Source: DASQZT01 sp963728965 (lineage in GTDB: Bacteria > Acidobacteriota > Terriglobia > Bryobacterales > Bryobacteraceae). Taken from it: a stretch of DNA of 64,000 nucleotides. Location: NCBI GenBank assembly GCA_963728965.1, contig CAVSMH010000009.1, positions 92,097-156,096 on the forward strand, read 5' to 3'. Below the pieces are notes generated by a model. That model was not told the origin of the DNA. It did no database searches and saw nothing but the letters and a program-made list of their open reading frames with translations. This document shows, piece by piece, positions 7,510-16,517 of this stretch (position 1 is the first letter of the stretch; each line of letters begins with the position of its first letter). Both the position numbers and the translations under genes were made by a program.

Positions 7510-9471
7510 CTACGGCCGGCCCGCAGACACATGGGGCAGGGCGAAGGCGACCAGGAAATCGCCCAACGGCGCCATACCGGGGACGCCGTGGCCGCCGGCG
7601 GCGATCACCAGGTACTGACGGCCATCCGGGCCGCGAAACGTCATAGGCGTAGAGCGGGCACTGGTGGGCAGATCTCCTTTCCAAAGCACCCGTCCGCTCT
7701 CAGCGTCATACGCATAAACGGCCGGGTCGAGCGAGCCAGCCATGAACACCAGCCCACCGGCGGTCGCGATGGGACCGCCGAGGGTGACCGACCCGAAGGC
7801 GGCGAGCGGCGTACCGGCATCTCCCGGTGCCGGAAACCGGCCGGTGGGAACCGACCATTTCTTCTGGCCGCTATCCGCGTCTATGGCGTTGAGCACGCCC
7901 CAGGGCGGGGCATTGCAGGGGAGGCCTCCCGGGCTGCGCAGAAAGCGGCGCGCCATGCCGTAAGGCGTGCCTCGCTGCTCGGCAAACTCCCAGTCGCCGT
8001 TGAGATTGCGCCCGGCGGTCTCACGTTCTCGCGCGAAATCGGCGCGGCGGATGAGGCGCACCTCGGCGGCGAGATTGTTGGTGGGGATGAAGAGGAGGCG
8101 CCGGTCGGGATCGTACGCGGCGCCGCCCCAGGCCATGCCACCGATGTTTCCGGGAATCACGAAAGTACCGCCGAGGCTCGGCGGTGTGAAAACCCCCTCG
8201 GAGCGCAGCTTGCCGATTTCGGCGGCACACCATTTGCGGTTAGCCTCCTCGAGGCCCCAGGGTGCGTCCGCGTCTTGCGGTGCCAGCGGCGCCGGCGCCA
8301 CGGGAAACGGCTGCGTGGGTGAGGCGCTTTCGCCGGGCACATCGGACCTGGGCACGGGCCGCTCTTCGACGCCGAACACTGGCTGTCCGGTATCCCGGTC
8401 GAGGATGAAGTAGTTGCCGTCCTTCGAACCCACCCCGGCCGCCGGGATGACCTTGCCATTGCGGTGGACGTCGAACAGCAGCGGAGGGCACGCCACGTCG
8501 TAGTCCCACAGATCGTGATGCACGGTCTGAAAGGCCCAGACGAGGGCGCCGGTATCGGCACGCAACGCCACCAGCGAATTGGCGAAGAGATTGTCGCCGA
8601 GCCGCTCGCCGCCATAGTAATCGGGGCTGGGACTGCCGGTGGGCACGAACACGAGGTTGCGCCGCGGGTCGGCGGCGATGATGCTCCAGGCGTTGGCGGC
8701 GCCGGTGCGGCGGGCGCTGCCGTTCCTCCAGGTGGCCGCGCCGCGGGCCTCGGGATCCTGTGGGATCGGGTCCCAGGTCCATTTCAACTTGCCGGTTGCG
8801 GCGTCGAAGCCGCGCACTTCTCCGCTAGGCTGGCTGACGGAGCCGTTGTCGGCTACTCCGGAACCGACTACCAGGGTGTTGCCGGCTACGGCCGGCGGTG
8901 ATGTTTCCTCGTAATCGGAGAACTCGCGCGCGCCGATACGAAGCCCGTTGCGCAGGTTGACCACGCCGTTATCGCCGAACGTGCGCACCGGGATGCCGTT
9001 CGCGGCATCGACGGCGATCAGGCGCGCATCGAGTGTGGCGATGTAGATGCGACGCCGGCCCGCGGGCGGCTTCCAGGTGGACACGCCGCGGTTGGCAAAG
9101 TCGCCGAAGCCCGCATCCCGGTCGACTTTGCCGTCATACGACCAGCGGAGCTTGCCGGAGACGGGGTCGAGCGCGATGATGCGCCCCAGGGGCGTGCCCA
9201 GGTAGAGCGTGCCATCCACGTAAAGGGGAGTGGCTTCAAATGCGGTGGGGCGGCTGCGCCTGGGCTGGTACGCGTCGCCGGTGCGGAATGTCCACGCCAC
9301 GTCGAGCCGGGAGACGTTGTGCGCATTGATTTCGGAGAGAGGGGAGAAGCGCTGGCCCCCGGGATCGCGCCCGTAGGCCTGCCACCCGTCGTCCGTCTGG
9401 CCGGCAAACGGCAGCGACACCATGGCCAGGGCGAGTGCGCATAAGCAGATCACGGCAGCGCTTTTCAGCAT
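7510..9471 (-). CDS. PQQ-dependent quinoprotein dehydrogenase
   Basis: 653 aa starting at MLKSAAVICLCALALAM, a signal peptide ending near residue 24. Eight-bladed propeller features recur: WQAYGRDPGGQRFSPLSEIN, TPLYVDGTLYLGTPLGRIIALD, VWAFQTVHHDLWDYDVACPP (the last is diagnostic of membrane-type glucose/quinate dehydrogenase relatives), and GGLVFMAGSLDPAVYAYD near the end. It lacks the five N-terminal membrane helices of E. coli Gcd, so it is a secreted or periplasmic form. It should oxidise a sugar or alcohol with PQQ and pass electrons to the respiratory chain. Substrate unknown. A longer start at an ATG 33 bases upstream is possible. Confidence 0.9.
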   Translation of the reverse strand: MLKSAAVICLCALALAMVSLPFAGQTDDGWQAYGRDPGGQRFSPLSEINAHNVSRLDVAWTFRTGDAYQPRRSRPTAFEATPLYVDGTLYLGTPLGRIIALDPVSGKLRWSYDGKVDRDAGFGDFANRGVSTWKPPAGRRRIYIATLDARLIAVDAANGIPVRTFGDNGVVNLRNGLRIGAREFSDYEETSPPAVAGNTLVVGSGVADNGSVSQPSGEVRGFDAATGKLKWTWDPIPQDPEARGAATWRNGSARRTGAANAWSIIAADPRRNLVFVPTGSPSPDYYGGERLGDNLFANSLVALRADTGALVWAFQTVHHDLWDYDVACPPLLFDVHRNGKVIPAAGVGSKDGNYFILDRDTGQPVFGVEERPVPRSDVPGESASPTQPFPVAPAPLAPQDADAPWGLEEANRKWCAAEIGKLRSEGVFTPPSLGGTFVIPGNIGGMAWGGAAYDPDRRLLFIPTNNLAAEVRLIRRADFARERETAGRNLNGDWEFAEQRGTPYGMARRFLRSPGGLPCNAPPWGVLNAIDADSGQKKWSVPTGRFPAPGDAGTPLAAFGSVTLGGPIATAGGLVFMAGSLDPAVYAYDAESGRVLWKGDLPTSARSTPMTFRGPDGRQYLVIAAGGHGVPGMAPLGDFLVAFALPHVSAGRP

Positions 9472-9592
9472 CCTTACGGTGCCCTCCGTTGGACCCAGCA
9501 TACAATGCGGAGACGTGATCGAGTATCGCGAAATCCCCCCATCGCCCCGGTTCGCGAATGCCGTTGCGGCGTAGCATGGGTCTGGAGGATGC

Positions 9593-9946
9593 ATGCCAGC
9601 CAATATCAACCACCGCCGGATCGATTACGTCGAGTTCCCGGCCATCGACATTGACGCCACCCGGCGCTTCTACAGGGAAGTGTTCGGGTGGGATTTCGAG
9701 GACTACGGACCGGACTACACCAGTTTCCGGGATGGGCGGCTGACGGGCGGATTCTGGAAGGCCCCATCGATTCAGCCGGGCGGCGTGCTGGTGGTGATCT
9801 ACGCCGCCGACCTGGAGGACATGGAAGCCAGGATCAAAGCCGCCGGCGGTCGGATCGTGAAGCCGGCGTTTTCGTTTCCCGGCGGCCGCCGGTTCCACTT
9901 TGCCGACCCCAACGGCAACGAACTGGCGGTGTGGTCGGAGGAGTAG
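9593..9946 (+). CDS. VOC (glyoxalase/bleomycin resistance) family protein
   Basis: 117 aa, one vicinal-oxygen-chelate unit pair: IDYVEFPAIDIDATRRFYREVFGW at the start and FHFADPNGNELAVWSE at the end. In VOC enzymes the E or H of such positions binds a divalent metal; here Glu in the first motif and Glu near the C-terminus (NELAVW) are candidates. A GGAGG box lies a few bases before the ATG. Isolated gene between divergent PQQ dehydrogenase and convergent tdk. Substrate unknown; similar proteins are often annotated as bleomycin resistance or glyoxalase-like without proof. Confidence 0.85.
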   Translation: MPANINHRRIDYVEFPAIDIDATRRFYREVFGWDFEDYGPDYTSFRDGRLTGGFWKAPSIQPGGVLVVIYAADLEDMEARIKAAGGRIVKPAFSFPGGRRFHFADPNGNELAVWSEE

Positions 9947-9958
9947 GCCCGACTGGCG

Positions 9959-10576
9959 TCAGGCGGGATTCCGCTCGCGGCGATGGGCTTTGAGGAAGTC
10001 CAGTTCGGTCTGCTTGGGGATGCCCGGCTCGAAGCAGCGGCGGCAGCGGGCTTCGTACATTTCGGAGGCGCCCACCACGATGAGGTCGTCGCATCCGCGC
10101 AGCCGCTGGGTGTGCTTCGCAGGATTGCCGCAGCGCACGCAAATGGCCAGGGTCTTGGTGATGGATTCGGCGTGAGCCAGCAGGTCGGGTATGGGGACGA
10201 AGGGCCGGCCCAGATAGTCGGTATCGAGGCCGGCGATGATGACCTGCTTGCCGCTGTCGGCGAGACGTTGCGCGACCCCCACCAGCGCCGTTCCCATGAA
10301 ATTCGCCTCGTCGATGCCCACGACCTCCGAGCGCCAGTCGATGCGGGAGACGATCTCTTCGGCGCCGGAGACCACCTGCGAATGCATGCGCAGGTCGCCG
10401 TGCGAGACAATTTCGTCCTCGGAATAGCGGGTGTCGATGGAGGGTTTGAATACCTCCACCCGCTTGCGGGCGATCATGGCCCTCCGCAGCCGTCGGATCA
10501 ATTCTTCACTCTTGCCGGAGAACATGGGTCCGCAGATGACTTCAATCCAGCCGATGTTGCCGGTGATGATGTCCAT
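9959..10576 (-). CDS. tdk: Thymidine kinase (type II)
   Basis: 205 aa from ATG 10574-10576. P-loop GPMFSGKSEELIRRLRR near residue 15, the DEANF motif (VVGIDEANFM) that carries the catalytic region, and a structural zinc site made of CVRCGNPA and CRRCFEPG. Catalyses ATP-dependent phosphorylation of thymidine for dTMP salvage. Length is typical. It is transcribed away from the phosphofructokinase gene and converges with the VOC gene, leaving 12 bases between the two stops. Confidence 0.95.
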   Translation of the reverse strand: MDIITGNIGWIEVICGPMFSGKSEELIRRLRRAMIARKRVEVFKPSIDTRYSEDEIVSHGDLRMHSQVVSGAEEIVSRIDWRSEVVGIDEANFMGTALVGVAQRLADSGKQVIIAGLDTDYLGRPFVPIPDLLAHAESITKTLAICVRCGNPAKHTQRLRGCDDLIVVGASEMYEARCRRCFEPGIPKQTELDFLKAHRRERNPA

Positions 10577-10664
10577 AGGAACCGCCAGCATGGCACAATT
10601 GCGCGGCTCGAATCCAGCGGTGCGCGCGCGCAAACCGGCTCCCGAAGCCGTCGCTGCCATCCCT

Positions 10665-10670
10665 TATAAT
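10665..10670 (+). promoter_or_regulatory. Probable -10 element of pfk (TATAAT)
   Basis: A perfect TATAAT sits 58 bases before the pfk start, giving a leader of about 50 nt that ends in AAGGAG (10717-10722) five bases from the ATG. No convincing -35 hexamer at 16-18 bases was seen. Confidence 0.5.
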
Positions 10671-10727
10671 GAGTGTTCCTGATCTGAAAGACCATCCTGA
10701 CCTCAAAAAAATGAACAAGGAGTTTTC

Positions 10728-11912
10728 ATGGCTGTGAAGCGTATCGGCATCCTCACGGGCGGCGGCGATGTTCCGGGACTGAATTCCGTGATCAAGACGG
10801 TGGTATACCGAGGTAGCGAAATCGGATGCGAAGTGATCGGCATCAAGCGGGGATGGGAGGGACTCACCCACGTCGACCTCCAGGACCCGGCCAGCCGCTC
10901 GCGCTACGTCCTGCCGCTGAATCGCGAGAACACGCGCACGATCGACCGCACGGGGGGCACGTACCTGCACAGTTCGCGCACCAACCCGTCGAAAATGAAG
11001 AAGCTGCCGCCCACCCTGGAAGGGCGGGATTTCCCCAGGACCGAGACCACCAAGAAGGGCGTGACTTCGACGGTGATCGATGTGACCAAAGCCGTGATCA
11101 AGAACATCGAGACGCTGGCTTTGGACTACCTGATCGCCATCGGCGGAGACGATACGCTCAGCTACGCGGCGGAGTTGGATCGCCAGGGCATGAACGTGAT
11201 TGCCGTGCCCAAGACCATGGACAACGATGTCCGCAACACGGAATACTGCATCGGCTTTTCGACCGCCATCACCCGCGCCATGGACGCGATCGAGCGCCAG
11301 CGGACGACCGTCGGCTCGCACGAGCGCGTGGGCATCTTCCGCGTCTTCGGGCGCGACGCCGGATACACCTCGCTCTACACGGCGTACGTCACGTCCATGC
11401 GGTGCTGCATTCCGGAATACAAGGTCAATTTGGCCAAGCTTATCGATCTGCTGATCACCGACAAGCGCAACAATCCCAGCAACTACTCGCTGGTGGTCCT
11501 GTCCGAGGGCGCGGAGTGGGAAGGCTACACGGTCAAGGAGTACGGTGATGCGGACGCGTTCGGCCACCGCAAGAAGATGAGCGTGGCCGAGGATCTGAGC
11601 AACGAAATCAAGGCCGCGACCGGAGAGGAGACGATCGTCAGCGACCTGACCTACGACCTTCGGTCGGGCAGCCCGGATTTCGTCGACCGGATGGTGGCGG
11701 CCACTTTCGCGGGTATGGCCATGGATGCCATCCAGGAGGGTAAGCGCGGGCAGATGACGGCCATCGCGAACGGATGCTTCACCATGACCGGCATCCCCGA
11801 CCCCAAGCTGGGGCCCCGCCGCGTGGAAGTGGAAACGATGTACAACACCGAGCGGTACCGGCCGACCTACGACCACAAACTGGGGCTGCCGATCTTCCTG
11901 ACGCGGGCCTGA
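10728..11912 (+). CDS. Phosphofructokinase with PPi-type active-site residues
   Basis: 394 aa. N-terminal nucleotide-binding fold GILTGGGDVPGLNSVI, then GGDD at residues 139-142 and PKTMDND at 161-167, followed by the fructose-6-phosphate region GRDAGYTSLYTA. ATP-dependent bacterial PfkA has Gly at the last position of GGDG and Gly in PGTIDND; here these are Asp142 and Lys162, the pair known to favour pyrophosphate as phosphoryl donor. So this is probably a PPi-dependent, reversible glycolytic/gluconeogenic enzyme. A strong AAGGAG site precedes it. A methyltransferase gene follows in the same frame after a single spacer codon. Confidence 0.9.
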   Translation: MAVKRIGILTGGGDVPGLNSVIKTVVYRGSEIGCEVIGIKRGWEGLTHVDLQDPASRSRYVLPLNRENTRTIDRTGGTYLHSSRTNPSKMKKLPPTLEGRDFPRTETTKKGVTSTVIDVTKAVIKNIETLALDYLIAIGGDDTLSYAAELDRQGMNVIAVPKTMDNDVRNTEYCIGFSTAITRAMDAIERQRTTVGSHERVGIFRVFGRDAGYTSLYTAYVTSMRCCIPEYKVNLAKLIDLLITDKRNNPSNYSLVVLSEGAEWEGYTVKEYGDADAFGHRKKMSVAEDLSNEIKAATGEETIVSDLTYDLRSGSPDFVDRMVAATFAGMAMDAIQEGKRGQMTAIANGCFTMTGIPDPKLGPRRVEVETMYNTERYRPTYDHKLGLPIFLTRA

Positions 11913-11915
11913 CAA

Positions 11916-12560
11916 TTGAACTGGAAGCGGCTCTTTTCCAGACCCGGGCGCGCGTTGCTCACCCCCGAGTTGCGCGCGCGTATCCAGGCCTCCTTCGACC
12001 ATGCCGCGGCGGACGAGGAGCATTTCCCCTCCACCATCGATCCGCGGATCTACCATGTGAAACTAATTCGCCAGCACCTGGGCGATCTGGCCGGCAAGCG
12101 AGTGCTGGATGTCGGCTGTGGCAAGGGCCGCTTCGCACGCGAATTCCAACGGCAGGAGCCTTCGGCGGAATATTGGGGCCTGGATCTCTCCGCGGAGATG
12201 CTGCGATTCGTAACGGCCGGCATTCATCCGTGCGCCGGTTCCATGACCGCGCTGCCGTTTGCCAATGGTGTATTCGAAGCGGCGTATGCCACCGAGTCCC
12301 TGGAACACGCCGTGGAGATTGAAAAAGCCGTAAGCGAGATGTGCCGGGTGGTCAAACCGGGGGGACGGATTGCGATCATCGACAAGAACGCCGACCATTG
12401 GGGCCGCCTGGCGACTCCGGAATGGGAACGGTGGTTCACCCGCAAGGAGTTGGAGCGCCTGCTGCGGTTCCACTGCCGGCAGGTGAGCAGCCGGTATATC
12501 TCCTACTGGGAGGATGTAGCGCCGGACGGCCTGTTTGTGGCCTGGCTGGCAAAGAAATAA
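11916..12560 (+). CDS. Class I SAM-dependent methyltransferase (TTG start)
   Basis: 214 aa. Motif I VLDVGCGKGRFAREF at about residue 64 binds S-adenosylmethionine; downstream motifs SMTALPFANGVFEAAYAT and RVVKPGGRIAIID fit the Methyltransf_11 pattern. The first available start after the preceding stop is the TTG at 11916, three bases beyond it, since pfk and this gene share a frame. No ATG occurs before motif I. Tight packing suggests co-transcription with pfk, but there is no metabolic link to suggest a substrate; small-molecule or lipid methylation are both possible. Confidence 0.82.
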   Translation: MNWKRLFSRPGRALLTPELRARIQASFDHAAADEEHFPSTIDPRIYHVKLIRQHLGDLAGKRVLDVGCGKGRFAREFQRQEPSAEYWGLDLSAEMLRFVTAGIHPCAGSMTALPFANGVFEAAYATESLEHAVEIEKAVSEMCRVVKPGGRIAIIDKNADHWGRLATPEWERWFTRKELERLLRFHCRQVSSRYISYWEDVAPDGLFVAWLAKK

Positions 12561-12612
12561 GGAGGCCCGCAGAGCGGCTAAAGCTCTCCACACTCTCCGC
12601 CGATAGGAACAT

Positions 12613-14628
12613 GTGTGGATTTGGCGGGCGAAACGTCGAGGTAAGGCCACCGGCAGGCGCGGGAATCGCGGGCTGCTTCGCAGGCTCTCCCTGAAGCATA
12701 AGCTGCAAGCGATCATCATGCTCACCGTGATGTCGGCGCTCGTAGTGGTGTGTGCCAGCCTGGTGCTTTCCGAATATCTGAGCACGCGCGAATCGATGCG
12801 CAACGGGCTGGAACTCCTGGCGGCGATGACGGCGGAGAACAGCGTCGCGGCGCTCAGCTTCGATGACGCGGCGGCCGCCCGGGAACTCCTCCATGGATTG
12901 AAGATGCAGCCGGCCGTAACGGCGGCTTGTTTGTACTCGGCCCGGGGTGCGCCGTTCGCGGCCTATCTCCGCGCGGACGTCAGCGAGACCGGCAGTTCTC
13001 CCACGCCGTTGCCGCACCCGGCCGCTTTTGGTGCGGGCCGCCTGACGGTGTTGCGGCCGGTGAACTTTCAGGACCAGGCGATAGGCTGGCTCTATGTCGA
13101 ATCGGACCTGCGGGAGTTGGACCAGGGCGTCCGCCAAGCCCTGCTCATTGCGTTGGGCGTGATGGCATTGGCCGGCATTGCCGCTTATTTCCTGGCCGCC
13201 CGCCTCCAGCGCCTGATCTCCAGCCCGGTGATCCACCTGGCCCAGACGGCCAAAGCGGTGACCCTGTTCAAGAATTACGGGATCCGCGCGCGCAAGGAAA
13301 CCGACGATGAGCTCGGCATGCTGATCGACGGCTTCAACGAGATGCTGGCCGAGATCCAAAGGCGGGATTCCGAAATCGCGCGGCACCAGGAAGGGCTGGA
13401 AGACGAGATTGCGGACCGCACGGCGGAACTCCGCAACCTCAATCGCGAGATCGTCGGGGCGCGAGACCGGGCCGAAGAGGGCAGCCGCGCCAAGACTGAA
13501 TTCCTGGCCAACATGAGCCATGAGCTGCGCACGCCAATCAACGCGATCCTCGGCCTGACGGGCCTGACGCTGGAATCCGGACTGCCGCCACAGCACCACG
13601 AATTCCTCCTTACCATCAGAAGCTCGGCCGATTCACTGCTGAAAGTCGTCAACGATATCCTTGATTTCTCCAAAGTCGAAGCCGGGAAGCTGGAGCTGGA
13701 TTCGATGCCGTTCCGGCCTCGTGAATGCGTGGAAAGCGTCGTCAACCTAGCGGCCGTCGCGGCGCAGGAGAAAGGGCTGGACTTGGACTGGTCCCTGGAT
13801 TCCCGGGTCCCCGAGCATGTGGTGGGCGATCCGATGCGGCTTCGCCAGGTGCTGCTGAATCTCACGGGCAATGCGCTCAAATTCACCCCACAGGGGCGCG
13901 TCTCCATCGAGGTAGCGGCCCTGTCCCGGCAGCAGGGAACGGCGATCCTGAAGTTCGCCGTCCGCGACACGGGTATCGGCATATCGATCGAGAAGCAGCG
14001 CACCATCTTTGATGCGTTCTCCCAGGCCGACGGTTCGATGAGCCGAAAATTCGGCGGAACGGGCCTGGGGCTGACCATTTCTTCGCGGCTGGTCACCCTC
14101 ATGGGAGGATTTATTTCGGTGGAAAGCCGTCCCGGCCAGGGAAGCTGCTTTCATTTCACGATTCCAGTGACCGTCGGGCAGCAGGACGAAACTCCGCTCC
14201 CCCAGACGCTGCCGGCAGTTTCCCCCCCACCTGCGACGCCCGAGTCCGGTTCCGCCTTACAAATCCTGATTGCTGAGGACAACCCGGTAAACCAAAAGGT
14301 GGTTGCGGCCATCCTGCGGAAACGCGGGCACCAGGTCGCCCTGGCGGGTAACGGCAGGGAAGCCGTGGCTGCGTTGGCGCAGTCCAGGTTCGACGCCGTG
14401 CTGATGGACATGCAGATGCCCGAAATGAGCGGCTATGAGGCCACGGTGACCATCCGTCGGGCGGAACGGGAGAGCGGACTCCATGTCCCCATCATTGCCA
14501 TGACGGCGAACTCCACCAAGGGCGACAAGGAGCATTGCCTGGCTTGTGGGATGGATGCCTACCTGGCCAAGCCCCTGTCCGCGGACGAACTGATACGGAC
14601 GCTGGAGACCCTGTCCCGTGTAAGCTGA
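12613..14628 (+). CDS. Hybrid sensor histidine kinase/response regulator
   Basis: 671 aa. Two membrane helices (about 31-54 and 174-197) bracket a 120-residue periplasmic sensor; a HAMP linker and coiled coil follow. HisKA box FLANMSHELRTPIN has the phospho-acceptor His303. HATPase boxes are visible: N box LLNLTGNALKFTP, G1 VRDTGIGI, G2 GTGLGLTI. The C-terminal receiver (about 550-665) has acidic EDN and phospho-acceptor Asp599 in LMDMQMP plus conserved Lys in YLAKPL. A hybrid kinase needs a downstream phosphotransfer partner, not present nearby. Start is a GTG. Signal unknown. Confidence 0.92.
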   Translation: MWIWRAKRRGKATGRRGNRGLLRRLSLKHKLQAIIMLTVMSALVVVCASLVLSEYLSTRESMRNGLELLAAMTAENSVAALSFDDAAAARELLHGLKMQPAVTAACLYSARGAPFAAYLRADVSETGSSPTPLPHPAAFGAGRLTVLRPVNFQDQAIGWLYVESDLRELDQGVRQALLIALGVMALAGIAAYFLAARLQRLISSPVIHLAQTAKAVTLFKNYGIRARKETDDELGMLIDGFNEMLAEIQRRDSEIARHQEGLEDEIADRTAELRNLNREIVGARDRAEEGSRAKTEFLANMSHELRTPINAILGLTGLTLESGLPPQHHEFLLTIRSSADSLLKVVNDILDFSKVEAGKLELDSMPFRPRECVESVVNLAAVAAQEKGLDLDWSLDSRVPEHVVGDPMRLRQVLLNLTGNALKFTPQGRVSIEVAALSRQQGTAILKFAVRDTGIGISIEKQRTIFDAFSQADGSMSRKFGGTGLGLTISSRLVTLMGGFISVESRPGQGSCFHFTIPVTVGQQDETPLPQTLPAVSPPPATPESGSALQILIAEDNPVNQKVVAAILRKRGHQVALAGNGREAVAALAQSRFDAVLMDMQMPEMSGYEATVTIRRAERESGLHVPIIAMTANSTKGDKEHCLACGMDAYLAKPLSADELIRTLETLSRVS

Positions 14629-14753
14629 TGCCGCTCCAGAAGTGGCGCCGGACACTCGCGTCTGCCGCGCCGAGGCCCGTCGCGTCGGCGTCCCCGTCTG
14701 GCAAACGCGAAGAGCCGTCGTCGTAAGGCGCGCCCCGGGCTCGGGCCGATGCG

Positions 14754-15122
14754 CTACGTGCTCCGTTTGGCCGTCACTTCAGTGCCCCAACTGCCGTCCG
14801 CGGTGCCGAAGCTGAACTGAATCTGATCGGCTGAGACCTTACCCTTGTAGACCAGCTTGATGGTCTGACCCTCGTAGTCGATGTTGATCCAGAATGAAAC
14901 GGCTTCCCCTTCTACCTTGCCGTCCTGGATCTTGGCGGCGGGTGTGGGCAGCCCGTCGATCGTGCCCGTAACCGCTCCGCCGCTGCTCTTTAGGTTAAAC
15001 GTTAAGGGGACACTGTTCCCGTTGTAGTCGAAGGCCCCCTTCCAGGTTCCGCTCACATCGGTTGCTAAGAGCCAGGCAGCCGTCAGGCAGAGAAAGCTCG
15101 CAAGCGTCAACAATCGTTTCAT
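14754..15122 (-). CDS. Small secreted beta-rich protein, unknown function
   Basis: 122 aa with a clear signal peptide (MKRLLTLASFLCLTAAWLLA). The mature part begins VSGTWKGAFDYNG and continues with short alternating strands (VTGTIDGLPTPAAKIQDGKV, then ISF-like and KLVYKGKV segments), suggesting a single small beta-barrel or lipocalin-like sheet. Proteins of this pattern recur as standalone periplasmic genes in Acidobacteriota, to my knowledge without assigned function. It lies alone between the histidine kinase and the divergent TIGR00300 operon. Confidence 0.75.
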   Translation of the reverse strand: MKRLLTLASFLCLTAAWLLATDVSGTWKGAFDYNGNSVPLTFNLKSSGGAVTGTIDGLPTPAAKIQDGKVEGEAVSFWINIDYEGQTIKLVYKGKVSADQIQFSFGTADGSWGTEVTAKRST

Positions 15123-15293
15123 TGGAGTAAGCCTCAGATCAGAGAGTCTATCACGCCCCGCTGGCCGTTACAGGGCGGGCGGTCCGTTGGCTCATTTCGA
15201 GCCTCGGCCAGGAATGGGATTGATGGGGATGGTGTCCGCGCCCCCCGCGCCATTCCATCCGCCCCCTCCCGACGCCGCGCCCCCCGCCCCCGG

Positions 15294-15299
15294 TACAAT
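15294..15299 (+). promoter_or_regulatory. -10 element (TACAAT) giving a leaderless mRNA
   Basis: TACAAT ends exactly nine bases before the ATG at 15309, so transcription should begin within about three bases of the start codon. No Shine-Dalgarno sequence is present between them. The upstream 50 bases are almost pure C/G and no clear -35 is visible. Confidence 0.5.
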
Positions 15300-15308
15300 G
15301 AAACTTCT

Positions 15309-16517
15309 ATGCCATTCCAGGAAGTGGTCGAAGCGGAAGGCCACCTGATCGACTCTCACGTCATGGAGGATATCTTCGATAAGGTCGTCGAATACAACGG
15401 CCGGTTCGAAGTCCAGAAGTTCCGCATCGGGCGCACCAACAGCGAGCCGTCCTACCTCCGTTTGAAGGTCGAGGCTCCCGACGGCGATTCTTTGCAGCGC
15501 CTTCTCAACAGTCTCCTGAAACTGGGTTGCGCCACCATCGAAACCGGCGACGCCACGTTGCGCGAAGTGGAACAAGACCGCTGCGCTCCGGAGGATTTCT
15601 ACTCCTCCACGAACCATCGCACTTGCGTGCGCATCGGCCAGCAGTGGATTGACGTCGAAAACCAGCGCATGGATGCCATGATCGTCGTTCGCGACGGGCG
15701 CGCCTTCTGCCGGCGCCTGCGCGATCTGAGGCGGGGGGATCGGATCGTGGTCGGCCTGCGCGGCATTCGCGTCATCCCCGAAGCCAAAGAGCGCGACCGG
15801 CTGGCGTTCGCCTTCATGTCCAACGGCATCTCCTCGGAGCGCCAGGTGGAGACGGCCGTGCGGCAGACCGCGGCCCTGGTGCGGCAGGCGATCGAGCAGC
15901 ACCTCAAGGTGATCGTGGTCGCCGGTCCGGTGGTCGTGCACACCGGCGGCCAAGCGGGTCTGGCGGCACTGGTCCGCGGCGGCTGCGTGCAGGCGCTGCT
16001 CAGCGGAAACGCGCTCGGGGTCCACGATATCGAAGCCGCCCTGTTCGGGACTTCGCTCGGTATCCGGCTCGCCGATGGCCGGCAGGAGGAGCACGGGCAT
16101 CGCAATCACATGCGGGCCATCAACGCCATTTTCCACGCCGGCTCGGTGGCGGGCGCGGTGGAATCGGGACGCTTGCGCTCGGGAATCCTCTTTGAATGCG
16201 TCAAAGCCGGCGTACCCTTTGTGCTCGCCGGCAGCTTGCGCGACGACGGCCCGCTGCCGGAGACCATCACCGATATGAACGCGGCCCAGGACGCTTATGC
16301 CGAACAGCTCGTCGGCGCCGGACTGGTGCTTTGCCTGGGCTCGATGCTGCATTCCATCGCCACCGGAAATATGCTGCCGAGCTGGGTCAAGATCGTATGC
16401 GTCGACATCAACCCGGCGGTGGCTACCAAGGTCAGTGACCGGGGCACCGGCCAGGCGGTCGGCGTGGTGGCGGACGTCGGCCTGTTTCTGGACCTGCTTT
16501 CGAAAGCCCTGGCATGA
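15309..16517 (+). CDS. TIGR00300/LOR-SDH-type ornithine cyclodeaminase-like protein
   Basis: 402 aa. The N-terminal 90 residues (GHLIDSHVMEDIFDKVVEYN, FRIGRTNSEPSYLRL) match the LOR/SDH conserved region. The C-terminal half holds VVAGPVVVHTGG, LLSGNALGVHDIEAALFGTSLG and CVDINPAVATKVSDRGT, typical of TIGR00300 proteins, for which ornithine cyclodeaminase activity (ornithine to proline plus ammonia, NAD-dependent) is known in archaea and as the C-terminal domain of cyanobacterial AgrE/ArgZ. The N-terminal arginine dihydrolase domain of the latter is absent. Leads an operon with queF through an ATGA overlap. The activity here is inferred from family membership. Confidence 0.8.
   Translation: MPFQEVVEAEGHLIDSHVMEDIFDKVVEYNGRFEVQKFRIGRTNSEPSYLRLKVEAPDGDSLQRLLNSLLKLGCATIETGDATLREVEQDRCAPEDFYSSTNHRTCVRIGQQWIDVENQRMDAMIVVRDGRAFCRRLRDLRRGDRIVVGLRGIRVIPEAKERDRLAFAFMSNGISSERQVETAVRQTAALVRQAIEQHLKVIVVAGPVVVHTGGQAGLAALVRGGCVQALLSGNALGVHDIEAALFGTSLGIRLADGRQEEHGHRNHMRAINAIFHAGSVAGAVESGRLRSGILFECVKAGVPFVLAGSLRDDGPLPETITDMNAAQDAYAEQLVGAGLVLCLGSMLHSIATGNMLPSWVKIVCVDINPAVATKVSDRGTGQAVGVVADVGLFLDLLSKALA

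Noticed and set aside
10542..12056. Long minus-strand open frame (about 500 codons) opposite pfk
   Set aside because: It is fully antisense to a well-conserved gene, its residues are His/Arg/Asp-rich as expected from the complement of GC-rich codons, and it has no domain.
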